This document shows, one piece after another, positions 29,922 to 38,240 of a stretch of DNA of 64,000 bases (position 1 is the first letter of the stretch; each line of letters starts with the position of its first letter). The stretch comes from an uncultured Alphaproteobacteria bacterium (GTDB lineage: Bacteria; Pseudomonadota; Alphaproteobacteria; RF32; CAG-239). Where the stretch lies: the NCBI GenBank assembly GCA_949297145.1, contig CASFQO010000014.1, positions 35,736 to 99,735 on the forward strand. Reading direction: 5' to 3'. The translations under genes were made by a program, and so were the position numbers. A model generated the notes under the pieces. That model was not told where the DNA came from. It saw only the letters and a list, made by a program, of their open reading frames with translations, and did no database searches.

Positions 29922-30605
29922 CTAAGCAGTTTGTTTTAAGAATTTATCCAAATACACCAGCCACTCATCAGCCCGAATCTCATCAAAAAATTCCCTTAAA
30001 AACGCAATCATAAACAAATGCCGCTTTTCCGCTTCTCTTTTCCCGACTTTTGTCTGCATCGCACCTTTAAGTTTCAGCAATTTATCAAAAAAATGGTTAA
30101 TAGCATGATTAGTTGCCCTATTTTTATTCTGATACTGTTCAGGTGTCAAATTTTCATCCGGAAAAATTTGCTCATTAAAGAGCGGACGCTTTGTCGCTGC
30201 CGAATACATTACTGCCCGACAAACTCCAATCGCTCCAACCGCATCCAATTTATCCGCATCAGATACAATCGCCTGCTCAATCATCTGAAAATTTGGATGA
30301 CTACCCGATTTAGAAAACCCGATAGAACTAACAATATCCAATACTTTCTTGGCAAAATCTTCTTGAGCGCCGATTTCAGATAAAAAACTTTTAGACCGCT
30401 CGCCGTCAGAACCTAATTTGTAATCATCAACATCATGCAAAGCCACCGCCACACGCACTGCCTCAGCATCAGCCAGAGGTTCTTCTGCCAAAATCTTTTC
30501 GGCATTAGCCATCACCCGCAAAATATGCTCAAAATCATGTCCGGAATTATCTCCTGCATGACATTTTTTAGCAAATAACAATGCTTGTTCAACAATTCCG
30601 GACAT
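29922..30605 (-). CDS. HD-domain phosphohydrolase
   Basis: 227 aa. The metal-binding HD pattern is complete: H in SGHDFEHILRV near residue 23, HD in VALHDVDDYK near 56-60 and a late D in VSDADKLDAVGAIG near 115. The arrangement matches the YedJ-like branch of HD hydrolases, which act on nucleotides or other phosphoesters; the true substrate is unknown for most members. The start has GAGGGG only a few bases upstream. It sits between the unknown 535-aa gene and an ABC exporter on the same strand, so it may belong to the same accessory operon, but this enzyme type also occurs alone. Confidence 0.82.
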   Translation of the reverse strand: MSGIVEQALLFAKKCHAGDNSGHDFEHILRVMANAEKILAEEPLADAEAVRVAVALHDVDDYKLGSDGERSKSFLSEIGAQEDFAKKVLDIVSSIGFSKSGSHPNFQMIEQAIVSDADKLDAVGAIGVCRAVMYSAATKRPLFNEQIFPDENLTPEQYQNKNRATNHAINHFFDKLLKLKGAMQTKVGKREAEKRHLFMIAFLREFFDEIRADEWLVYLDKFLKQTA

Positions 30606-30643
30606 TTCATTTCCCCTCTAAATAAAAAATAATTTAGAGAATA

Positions 30644-32593
30644 TTACGCAACCTTCAAACAATGCGCAACAAATAATTCTCGTTTACTCAACACATCCTG
30701 CTCTGTCATGGCTGACTTCAAAAATTCCGAATGAGCCACCAAATGAAGTGGTTCCCCATCCGCAACAATATGTTTATCTTTGATAATCAACACTCTATCA
30801 GCCAATGCAATTTCAGTTGGATTATGTGTAACCAACAATACCGTTTTATACTTCGCCAATTCTTTAAGAGATTTCATCACCTGAAAACTCAAAACTTGGT
30901 CCAATCCGGTTGTCGGTTCATCCATAATCACAATCGGACGATGAGTTAATAAGGTTCTCGCCAAAGCCAATCTCTGCCGTTGCCCTCCAGAAAGTTTATT
31001 CCCGTTAATTCCGATTTTATAGTCAAGCCCCTCTTCAAACTTGGCAATATCTTCGGTTAAACCAACCGCATCCAAAACCTCATACAAACGCTTTTCATCC
31101 GTTACATCGCTAAGATATGTTAGATTATAACGAATAGAAGCATCAAAAAATTGCACACTTTGCCCAATAAAAGCAATATGCTTGTTAATTTCTTCATCCG
31201 GCAAATCACAAACATTCTGCCGTCCAATAAAGACTTTACCTTGTTGCACATCATAATCATGCCTAATAAGCCTCATCAACGTAGATTTACCCTGTCCGGA
31301 AGTTCCGGCAACAACAGTGACACCCCCTGCTCGGATATCAAGCGACACATTTTCTAAAACCGTAGCGCCATACTTAATCTCTGTCAAATAACCGACATCT
31401 TCCATACGTTTCAGTTCCGGATACGCAAAACTAACATTTTCCAAGCGAATAAAATTATCCGATGCGCTTAAATGATTATGCCCCGTAACTCTCTCTAAGA
31501 CTTTAGGAAGTTGCAAATGTTGTCTTGTATCCGCAACCTTATTTTTATACTCGTCAACATTAAAATAAAAACGAAATACACTCTGCCAACGTCCTTGCAT
31601 TTGCATCGCCGCACCGGAAATTAAAGCCAATCGCCCAATATCACCGGTTTGAATAATATCTCTAATAGCCACATAGCAAACCGCAACAGCTAAAAGTGCA
31701 TCCAAAATTAAGCGAATATTTTCTTCCCCCGTTAAACGATTAAAGATTTTTAACCGCAATTTAGCAGAACTACGCATAAGCCTGGCATAAATACGTTTAC
31801 TTTCTTTTTCCACCTTATTCGCACTTTGCACCAATGAAGCAAGAGTACTGATTTGTCCGTTTTCGCGATAAACTTTCGCCGAAAACAAACGAAACCGCTC
31901 ATCAACTCTTCTAAAAAACTTATTATTATAAAGAGCAAACTCCATTGAAATAAATTGCAACAACAAAATAAACAACGCCAACTGCGGAACAATAGCAAAC
32001 AAACTAGCCGTACAAACAACTAAAGAAATAAACTCTCTATAAGAAATGAACAATCTATCCAAAATAAAGCGTTTATACCTAAATATAGACTCAGCCATAG
32101 CAAGCAATCCCTCAACACCGTTAACATTAAATAAGGCTCTGGGTTTATGCAAAATTTCAACATAATTTTTCGCCCGCACAGAATTATCATATAAATCCAT
32201 CATTTCATCCTGGATAAATCTGGAACGCGTAGAAAAAATTGATAATAAATAACCATTAAGTTCACTAAGCGCCATAAATAAAGAAAAAATAATAATAGCC
32301 CGAGTTGTTCCGTTCAAAAGTTCAGGAAGTTCCCCCATATAAAGCATCCTTAGATAAGGGATTATTCCGCTCAACAACCCGCATACAGCCATTGCTAACA
32401 ACAGTTTTTTAAAAGGCTTAAACGCATATAATTTAAGCTCCGAAAAAATCTCCTTAATAATTTCCTTCACCGAAATATCGTAACTGTTTTTCTGTTCTAC
32501 ATTCCCCTTTCTTAATCCCCATAAAGACTTAATTCTTTGAAGTTCAAATTTTACAAAATTATACTTTTCAAGAAAAACTCTCTGTTCTTGCAT
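30644..32593 (-). CDS. Divergent ABC exporter, paralogue of 25298-27565
   Basis: 649 aa from ATG 32593, with GGAGG 7 bases upstream. A charged N-terminus of about 60 residues precedes a membrane domain with helices near 75-100, 112-130, 195-235 and 290-330. The ATPase domain (about 375-620) has Walker A GTSGQGKST, signature LSGGQRQRLALA, Walker B IVIMDEPTTGLD and VTHNPTE. 'LMRLIRHDYDVQQGKVFIG' and 'TGDIGRLALISG' match the neighbour at 25.3-27.6 kb almost position for position, so the two are paralogues of one divergent family. They may act as a heterodimer although two genes separate them from each other's reading frame. Substrate unknown. Confidence 0.8.
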   Translation of the reverse strand: MQEQRVFLEKYNFVKFELQRIKSLWGLRKGNVEQKNSYDISVKEIIKEIFSELKLYAFKPFKKLLLAMAVCGLLSGIIPYLRMLYMGELPELLNGTTRAIIIFSLFMALSELNGYLLSIFSTRSRFIQDEMMDLYDNSVRAKNYVEILHKPRALFNVNGVEGLLAMAESIFRYKRFILDRLFISYREFISLVVCTASLFAIVPQLALFILLLQFISMEFALYNNKFFRRVDERFRLFSAKVYRENGQISTLASLVQSANKVEKESKRIYARLMRSSAKLRLKIFNRLTGEENIRLILDALLAVAVCYVAIRDIIQTGDIGRLALISGAAMQMQGRWQSVFRFYFNVDEYKNKVADTRQHLQLPKVLERVTGHNHLSASDNFIRLENVSFAYPELKRMEDVGYLTEIKYGATVLENVSLDIRAGGVTVVAGTSGQGKSTLMRLIRHDYDVQQGKVFIGRQNVCDLPDEEINKHIAFIGQSVQFFDASIRYNLTYLSDVTDEKRLYEVLDAVGLTEDIAKFEEGLDYKIGINGNKLSGGQRQRLALARTLLTHRPIVIMDEPTTGLDQVLSFQVMKSLKELAKYKTVLLVTHNPTEIALADRVLIIKDKHIVADGEPLHLVAHSEFLKSAMTEQDVLSKRELFVAHCLKVA

Positions 32594-32688
32594 AAAAAAG
32601 TCCTCCAAAATTTGATGAGAACTTGAAAATACACAAAAATAAAAAGCAAAATCAATAACTTATTTTAACAAAACTACAAATAAAAGAC

Positions 32689-32717
32689 TTGACAAAAAAG
32701 TTTCATCTCTTTATAAT
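32689..32717 (+). promoter_or_regulatory. Perfect-consensus sigma70 promoter, antisense to the island
   Basis: TTGACA (32689-32694), 17 bases, TATAAT (32712-32717): every position matches the consensus. It points right, against the GNAT and ABC genes, and no plus-strand gene follows. Transcription should start near 32724 and meet the hairpin at 32733 at once. Confidence 0.65.
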
Positions 32718-32732
32718 AAAAGCATAAAGCAA

Positions 32733-32758
32733 GGGAGCGATATTTCGCCCCCTTTTTT
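32733..32758 (+). terminator. Intrinsic terminator directly after the antisense promoter
   Basis: GGGAGCG (32733-32739) and CGCCCCC (32746-32752) around ATATTT, with one A-C mismatch, then six T. The T run is on the plus strand, so it suits the promoter 15 bases upstream. Read on the minus strand the mismatch becomes a G-T wobble, but the T run there is poor, so it would be a weak terminator for the GNAT gene. Confidence 0.6.
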
Positions 32759-32775
32759 ATTACTGACAAATATTT

Positions 32776-33255
32776 TTACTTCAAAATTTTCTGCAAATTA
32801 ACCTCTAAAGTGCGATATCCGTTTTTTTCATAAAAAGCCAATGCCCGCTGATTAAACATAAAGACGCTGAGCTCCACCGCTTCAACACCTTTCGTTCGCA
32901 AAAAGCTCTCTGCTGTTTGTAGCATCTTTCTACCAATACCATGGCTTCGCATAGCTTCATCAACCCCAAAGTTATAAATATAAGCAACTTTGGAATGTAC
33001 ATAACCATTGCGTGATTTTTCTTGAATAAGCAAACACATAAACCCACAGATTTTACCGCCATCAACCGCCTTAAAAATAACGGCGTTTTCATCTTTCAGC
33101 ATATTCTGAATAATCCGTAAATGCTCTTCTTCGGGCGTCGGCTTAAAATAATCCGGCAACGCATCATCGTGCATTTTACCCACTTGATAAGAAAGATGGG
33201 CAATATCTTCCGCATCGTCTTCGTTTGCTATTAAAACGTCAATATTCTTACTCAT
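32776..33255 (-). CDS. GNAT-family N-acetyltransferase
   Basis: 159 aa, the usual size for a single GNAT domain. 'FGVDEAMRSHGIGRKMLQTAE' near residue 95 contains the acetyl-CoA pyrophosphate loop (R..G.G), and 'ALAFYEKNGYRTLE' near 140 is motif B. It transfers acetyl from acetyl-CoA to an amine; the acceptor is unknown. AAGGAA lies 5 bases before the ATG. A terminator separates it from the pseudo-subtilase gene's end on its 5' side, so it has its own transcript. A plus-strand consensus promoter just past its 3' end could produce antisense RNA against it. Confidence 0.85.
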   Translation of the reverse strand: MSKNIDVLIANEDDAEDIAHLSYQVGKMHDDALPDYFKPTPEEEHLRIIQNMLKDENAVIFKAVDGGKICGFMCLLIQEKSRNGYVHSKVAYIYNFGVDEAMRSHGIGRKMLQTAESFLRTKGVEAVELSVFMFNQRALAFYEKNGYRTLEVNLQKILK

Positions 33256-33274
33256 TCAAATTCCTTCACATCAT

Positions 33275-33305
33275 AAAAAAGGAGAGCAATCGCTCACTCT
33301 CCTTT
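33275..33305 (-). terminator. Intrinsic terminator of the subtilase-like gene
   Basis: AAAGGAGAG and CTCTCCTTT around a 10-base loop. On the minus strand the stem is followed by a run of T, 10 bases after the stop codon. Confidence 0.85.
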
Positions 33306-33313
33306 GTATAACA

Positions 33314-34705
33314 CTATTTTCTTAAAGCATCAATCAATTTTTGCGGGTTAACAATCACTCCCACCCCGGCACGATAATCTCCGGTTTCAAGAGAAAGCTG
33401 CCAAAATGCCTCAGCCGTCAAATCATTTTTAATACTCCTCGCCAAAACGAACAATCCGCATTCATAGGGCTTGAGGTAAAACCCCGGAGCTGAAAATACA
33501 TAAGCATCTAATCTATCATCTTTAGCCACTGTACGACCGCCTGCCGGAAAACATAATCTGTTTTCCCAAAATTCACTAACTTCTAAAGGAATTTTTGGCG
33601 CATTTGGCATTGCATCATAATCCATCGGATTATCCAAATCTCCGCTATAAACACAATGAATACGCCCTTCTGACCATGGTTTACCCTCAAACTTCAAGTC
33701 ACCACTATTAACCCAAATATTCAAGTTTTTAGCACGTTCCAGCGCTTCTTTCATCTCCGATACACCGTCATCCTGCTGAAAAACAGGGCTTGTAATTCCC
33801 CATAAGATGCAAACCGTATCAATACCATTCTTCCCTTTTTGCAGAAGTTTCTCGTGAATATCGCAAATTTTCTGCAACGCTTGCGCATAATATCGCTGCG
33901 TCCGATGATTATTTTCCATCTGTTGTGCCGAAAAATAATAAACATCGGCAAACGGAGTCACGCCACAAGTTTTCCCCACAAGAGCCGAAACAAGCGCCCC
34001 GCCATTTGCACCGCGCCCCAAATCATCAGAACAAACCCGCTCATAGTCTTTCAAATTTTCATGATACTCTAAATGATCACACAACAAAAAGCCATCAATA
34101 ACAGCCACCGCTCGCCCCAAACCGGTAAGATTTTGCTTATGTAAATGCCGAACACCAAGCCCCGGATTTTTTCTTTGTTCCATAAATTTTTGCGGATTAA
34201 AGTTTTGCGGCAATTTAGCAGCATCTTCCGGCCAACGTGTATACTCATCAAAAGACACAAACAACGGATTCATTTTAGCTAAATCATAATCGGATAAATC
34301 AAACTTTTCTAATTGTAAAAAAGGAGACACAATACCACTAGGCGATACATGAACAAATTTCTCTAAATCTATCCCCTCCCGACTTTTAATCAGGCCAACA
34401 TCATAGCGTTCTGCCCGAGAATAAACACTCCCTTTCCTTTCATCGCCATAAAGAGGCATAGCCAATATTTGATTTTTAGACTTTATCAGCGCTTCGGCAA
34501 GTTGCCAATTTTCAGCTTTACTCAACGCGTTCCAGCTATCAAAACCATATTCTTTAGCCACCACATGTTGCATATTCATCAACGATAAATCTTTTTTATC
34601 GCCAAACACACTTGCACATCTGGCAACAGCACTTTGCTCATTTTTCTGGAAATTTTTTAATAAAGATTTAGCTTCCACACGGAAGAATTCAAGATATTTA
34701 CGCAT
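33314..34705 (-). CDS. Subtilisin-fold pseudopeptidase with N-terminal 'EYGFDSW' domain
   Basis: 463 aa from ATG 34705, with AAAGGA 6 bases upstream. The N-terminal 75 residues contain 'HVVAKEYGFDSWNALSK', a motif found at the start of many ankyrin-type and other bacterial proteins. The rest follows the S8 subtilase order: AVAVIDGF (Asp204 in the place of the catalytic Asp), then 'ANGGALVSALVG..CGVTPFADVYYF' where HGTHVAG is expected, so the catalytic His is Asn234. 'IWVNSGDL' lies where AGN supplies the oxyanion Asn, which is now Asp. 'YVFSAPGFYLKPYECGLFVLARS' lies where GTSMAAP is expected, so the Ser is missing. It is therefore probably inactive as a protease and may bind peptides. No signal peptide. 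Likely cytoplasmic. Confidence 0.68.
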   Translation of the reverse strand: MRKYLEFFRVEAKSLLKNFQKNEQSAVARCASVFGDKKDLSLMNMQHVVAKEYGFDSWNALSKAENWQLAEALIKSKNQILAMPLYGDERKGSVYSRAERYDVGLIKSREGIDLEKFVHVSPSGIVSPFLQLEKFDLSDYDLAKMNPLFVSFDEYTRWPEDAAKLPQNFNPQKFMEQRKNPGLGVRHLHKQNLTGLGRAVAVIDGFLLCDHLEYHENLKDYERVCSDDLGRGANGGALVSALVGKTCGVTPFADVYYFSAQQMENNHRTQRYYAQALQKICDIHEKLLQKGKNGIDTVCILWGITSPVFQQDDGVSEMKEALERAKNLNIWVNSGDLKFEGKPWSEGRIHCVYSGDLDNPMDYDAMPNAPKIPLEVSEFWENRLCFPAGGRTVAKDDRLDAYVFSAPGFYLKPYECGLFVLARSIKNDLTAEAFWQLSLETGDYRAGVGVIVNPQKLIDALRK

Positions 34706-34842
34706 ACCAATTCCTTTCTGATAACTTACCACTTTGCCTGTCCGATAAGCAGAATAAGTCATCTCAAGAAATCTATGTAAAAACAATAACGGCAACGAAC
34801 CCTTTGGCGGACAATCCGAGCGTTTGCCAAGCTCATACTCTG

Positions 34843-34871
34843 CTTATACAAAAAAATTTAAGCAAAGTCAA
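34843..34871 (-). promoter_or_regulatory. Sigma70 promoter of the subtilase-like gene
   Basis: On the minus strand TTGACT (34871-34866), 17 bases, TATAAG (34848-34843). This gives a leader of about 130 bases that can fold locally (TTGGC/GCCAA outside CGGA/TCCG), so post-transcriptional control is possible. Confidence 0.6.
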
Positions 34872-34902
34872 GCCCGCACATCTTTAAAAACTCAAATCCA
34901 AT

Positions 34903-35373
34903 TCAGTTAGCATAACTTTCAATAATTGTCTCAACCTGACTTTTAACTTCCCATGGATTGTCCACCGCGGCAAAGCGAACCTTAGCCGTTCCGGTTCCGG
35001 AAAACATCAAAGTTCCATAGCCTAAAATCCGCCCCAAGATAGACTGTTTAATTTCCACCGATTCAATTTTATTCGTTTTAAGTTCTTGTGTTTTAACGCT
35101 GATAATTCCTTTTTTACAGATAACGCGTTTATTGGTAATAACCATCTCAATTGTAGCCAAACGCAAATAGTCGTAGACAGCCCACAGCACCGCCACGCCA
35201 ACAAAGATTTGGCACTCTAAACTCTGCCGCAACGTTGCATCAACCAACCATAACAGAACCAACAAAAAGACCAGCAGACACAAAAACCAAGTAAAAAGAT
35301 AGTTCACCCAATGCAACCGAACTTTTTCTTTAATTTCTTCACCCTGAGATAATGTACCTTCAACATATGACAT
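34903..35373 (-). CDS. Bacterial PH-domain membrane protein (YdbS/YdbT-like)
   Basis: 156 aa. Two helices (about residues 25-45 and 53-70) are followed by a bPH_2 domain, with 'TIEMVITNKRVICKKGIISVKTQELKTNKIESV' spanning about 73-105 and 'GYGTLMFSGTG' near 119. These motifs are typical of the family that carries a membrane-anchored PH-like fold. Function is not established; some members protect the envelope or act in transport. The next gene downstream on this strand has its own promoter, so it is not clearly part of the island operon. Confidence 0.85.
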   Translation of the reverse strand: MSYVEGTLSQGEEIKEKVRLHWVNYLFTWFLCLLVFLLVLLWLVDATLRQSLECQIFVGVAVLWAVYDYLRLATIEMVITNKRVICKKGIISVKTQELKTNKIESVEIKQSILGRILGYGTLMFSGTGTAKVRFAAVDNPWEVKSQVETIIESYAN

Positions 35374-35525
35374 TAGCGCCTCCTAACTATGACCATTTAA
35401 AATATAAATCATCACACAAATTTATCAATCATTTTATTCCGCTCATCAAAATAGTAACTTGCAAAATAAAAATAAAATCATAAACTACTAAAATACTTAA
35501 TTTTATAAATTTGGTAAGAAAAATA

Positions 35526-36069
35526 ATGAAAAAAATTTTTATTTTTTCAGACACGGCCAACGAAATGGTATTGATATTGAATCAACTCTAAACAAAACAG
35601 GTCTAACCCAAGCCCAAAAACTAGCCGAATTTTTATCTGATAAAAATATTGAAATAGCTTATTCCAGCCCACTTAAACGAGCGATTGATACCGCAAAATT
35701 AGTATTAATAATCCTTCAGTTAAAATTATAACAGATAATAGATTAATTGAAACAGCTTTCGGCTTTTGGCATTGTGACACTCCAGAAAAACAACAAAGAA
35801 TTTCAGAAAACTTCAATCGTATAAAATCATGCTTAGATGATATTTTATCCAACGATAAACACCAAAATATAGCTATAGCCTCTCACGAAGGGGTAACACG
35901 AGCCCTATGTTGGGCTTGCGGTCATAAAGTTGGAGAAATTAAACATTGTGAATGCTTTCATTTTACGTTAGATAAAGACAAACGGGAATTTATTGAAAAA
36001 TTTGACACTCAAATTGATGGTCCAAATGAATACTTAGAAACCCATAAAATTTCACAAAAACACGACTAA
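35526..36069 (+). pseudogene. Histidine phosphatase (phosphoglycerate mutase-like) with two frameshifts
   Basis: No single open frame spans it, but three adjoining frames give one protein. MKKIFIF comes first, then after a shift in a T-rich run RHGQRNGIDIES...GLTQAQKLAEFL...AYSSPLKRAIDTAKLV. After a second shift near 35705 comes ...NNPSVKI...RLIETAFGFWH...NIAIASHEGVTRALCWACGH. The RHG catalytic motif, 'SSPLKRAIDTA' and 'SHEGVTRAL' are the branch hallmarks. About 180 aa in total. Either a true pseudogene or two sequencing errors in homopolymers. It lies in a strongly AT-rich, decaying patch. Confidence 0.75.
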
Positions 36070-36129
36070 AGCTCCGCTACAATGAAATTAACTGATTTTG
36101 ACAAGTGTGCTATAGCTATATAAGACATT

Positions 36130-37302
36130 TCATTTTTTCAAAATCATAAAATAATAAGGAATAGCAATCAATTTTAATATCAGAGAGGCAAAAATTGCCC
36201 AATAAGCAGAAGTATATTGAGCTACAAGGCTAATCAATAAAACGGTTATTCCAGCAAAAATATTTGAACTCATAGAATAGATGGATTCCATAGTTGCGCG
36301 TTGAGTGTCTGTAAATTCATTCTGTTTAATTTTGGTAATACTTGTGTATTTGATGCCATGCAGGAAGAAATCAGCCAGAAAAACAATCGGTGTTGTGATA
36401 TTATTTAATATCAAGCCAAATAAAATTGATGCAGGAGCAGAAATAACCGACCATATATAGCATTTTTTGAAACCAAATCTATTGATAAAGAACTGAACAA
36501 ACCAAGAGCTACAAAAATTTACACTCCTTCCGATAAATCTCCAAAGCCCCATTGCCCAAAATGGGATTAATGTTTGTAGGTAAATCGGCATGGTATCAGC
36601 TTGCCCGCGGCTTCCGGCACTATTTAGAACTTCTGCAATAAATAGTGCGTTGAGTTTGCCATTTTTCCAAATATATAGACAAGCTTCCCAAAATTGCTGA
36701 AAATTTTTGCGTGATGAAGGTGTAAAACCGGTTTCTATAAGCCGCCAACTAAAATATAAATGTAAAAATGTTCCAAATAAAGATAGCCACATAACAGCGT
36801 ACATTGAAAATATTGAGGCAACCAAACCACCAAGTAATGATGAAAGAGCCAATCCTAAAATATGACAGGCTTTTATTTTTCCATAATAGTCTTCAAAATT
36901 ATCTAAGGCTTTTAATTTTTTTACATTTTCATAAACAACGGCATTATTTGTTCCACTACTCAAACTCTCTGCCAAACCATAAAAAACACTTGAAATAATA
37001 AGAAAAACGAATGGATAGCAGAAGAAGGCCAAAATATAACTTATTTTTACAAAAGAATAACACAAGGCACTAAAAATCAAACTCAAACGCCGACCATACT
37101 TATCTGATATAATACCGGTAGGGATTTCAAAAAACGAAATGAAGAAATAACGCAACAAAAGAACGACACCGGACAATGCGTAAGAATTAAGCAATTCTCC
37201 AAAATAAATAATTAAAATGACATTTTCAGGCAACCACCCCCAAAAGAGAAATTGGTAGCGTAAAAATTTTAAGTTTTGCCGTGCTATTTGGTCCTGTTTC
37301 AT
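36130..37302 (-). CDS. Major facilitator superfamily transporter
   Basis: 390 aa with about twelve hydrophobic helices. 'GIISDKYGRRLSL' near residue 63 is the MFS motif A between helices 2 and 3. The second half starts near 210 after a cytoplasmic loop. Substrate unknown; the sequence is not close to a sugar or drug subgroup I can name. The Shine-Dalgarno is weak and the surrounding DNA is more AT-rich than the window average, with pseudogenes on both sides, which suggests acquired DNA. The gene itself is intact. Confidence 0.82.
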   Translation of the reverse strand: MKQDQIARQNLKFLRYQFLFWGWLPENVILIIYFGELLNSYALSGVVLLLRYFFISFFEIPTGIISDKYGRRLSLIFSALCYSFVKISYILAFFCYPFVFLIISSVFYGLAESLSSGTNNAVVYENVKKLKALDNFEDYYGKIKACHILGLALSSLLGGLVASIFSMYAVMWLSLFGTFLHLYFSWRLIETGFTPSSRKNFQQFWEACLYIWKNGKLNALFIAEVLNSAGSRGQADTMPIYLQTLIPFWAMGLWRFIGRSVNFCSSWFVQFFINRFGFKKCYIWSVISAPASILFGLILNNITTPIVFLADFFLHGIKYTSITKIKQNEFTDTQRATMESIYSMSSNIFAGITVLLISLVAQYTSAYWAIFASLILKLIAIPYYFMILKK

Positions 37303-37493
37303 CTATTTTATTATTAAATTAAAGCCTTTTATTCGTTATTCTTAATAAATTTTTTTTAATTATGCGTTAAAAGTATTATAGAGAAACTTATTTATTTAAC
37401 CCTAATTTAATAGAATAATGCTTATTTTAATTAATAGGTGTATTTCTTTAATGGTATATTTATATGATAAAATTATCTCACAATTTAGGGTAG

Positions 37494-38127
37494 TTGCACA
37501 ATTTTAGAACTTTCCCTTGTCCTCATGGGCTTGATTTTGAAAAAACTATTGAAGCTATCCATAGTAAAGGGATATCTGCTCTTGAGTTTTTTCCCACACT
37601 TCTTGAATGTTCTCACAATCTAAAACGAATTAAAAATGTAGTGGAAAAAAATCATTTGTATTTTTATAGTGGACATCTTCCCATGATGGGCGGTGTTTTG
37701 TCAGATGATTGTTCAACGAGAGAATATTTATGGAAATATATGGAAGAATGGCTGGAAACTTAAGAAAAATCTTCCAAGAGAAAATGTCGGATTTTGCTTT
37801 GATACTGGACACGTCTTTGGAACATCTGATAATAGATGTTGGAAAAATCCGCAAAAGCATTTAGAAGACGTATTTATGCTTATAAAAGATAATATTTATA
37901 ATTTTCACGTTCATGATACGGATGTTAATAGTGATAAACATTTACCTCTTGGAGAAGGAAGTATTGATTTTGAAAGATTTTTTAGTTTAATTAAGAATAT
38001 GCAACCAGATTTTCCAATAACTATAGAGATTTCTCCTCGTCATATAAGCGGAAAAATAAACTCTCTAAATATAGATGAAGCCTTAGATAATCTTTATAAA
38101 CCATTTAGGAAATTCATAAACGAATAA
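37494..38127 (+). pseudogene. Sugar-phosphate isomerase/epimerase-like TIM barrel, frameshifted and internally deleted
   Basis: The first frame (37494-37763) gives 'FRTFPCPHGLDFEKTIEAI' and 'GISALEFFPTLLE', and the second (to 38127) gives 'ENVGFCFDTGHVFGT', 'NIYNFHVHDTD' and 'HLPLGEGSIDFERFFSLI'. These are the last strands of the AP-endonuclease-2/xylose isomerase-like barrel with its metal-binding D.GH and H.HD. Only about 215 residues are left, against a usual 260-280, and the middle of the barrel is missing at the frame change. The first frame would need a TTG start without a ribosome site. It is a remnant. Confidence 0.72.
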
Positions 38128-38185
38128 AACTTGCATATTATTTGTCTTCATTTCCCGATCACATATAAACCGCTTTTCAGAATAC

Positions 38186-38218
38186 AAAAAAGGCAGAGTA
38201 AATAAACCCTGCCTTTTT
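38186..38218. terminator. Terminator at the end of the ribosomal protein operon
   Basis: AAAAAGGCAG and CTGCCTTTTT around a 12-base loop. It works in both directions and lies 22 bases past the rplO stop. Confidence 0.88.
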
Positions 38219-38240
38219 CTAAATAAAGTATGCGCTAAAA

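Noticed and set aside
34706-34842. Riboswitch in the leader of the pseudo-subtilase gene
   Set aside because: Local hairpins exist (TTGG/CCAA, CGGA/TCCG) but match no class I know, and short stems occur by chance in 130 bases.
25298-35373. Integrative element or prophage
   Set aside because: No integrase, transposase, phage structural gene, att-like direct repeat or tRNA boundary was found around this block.
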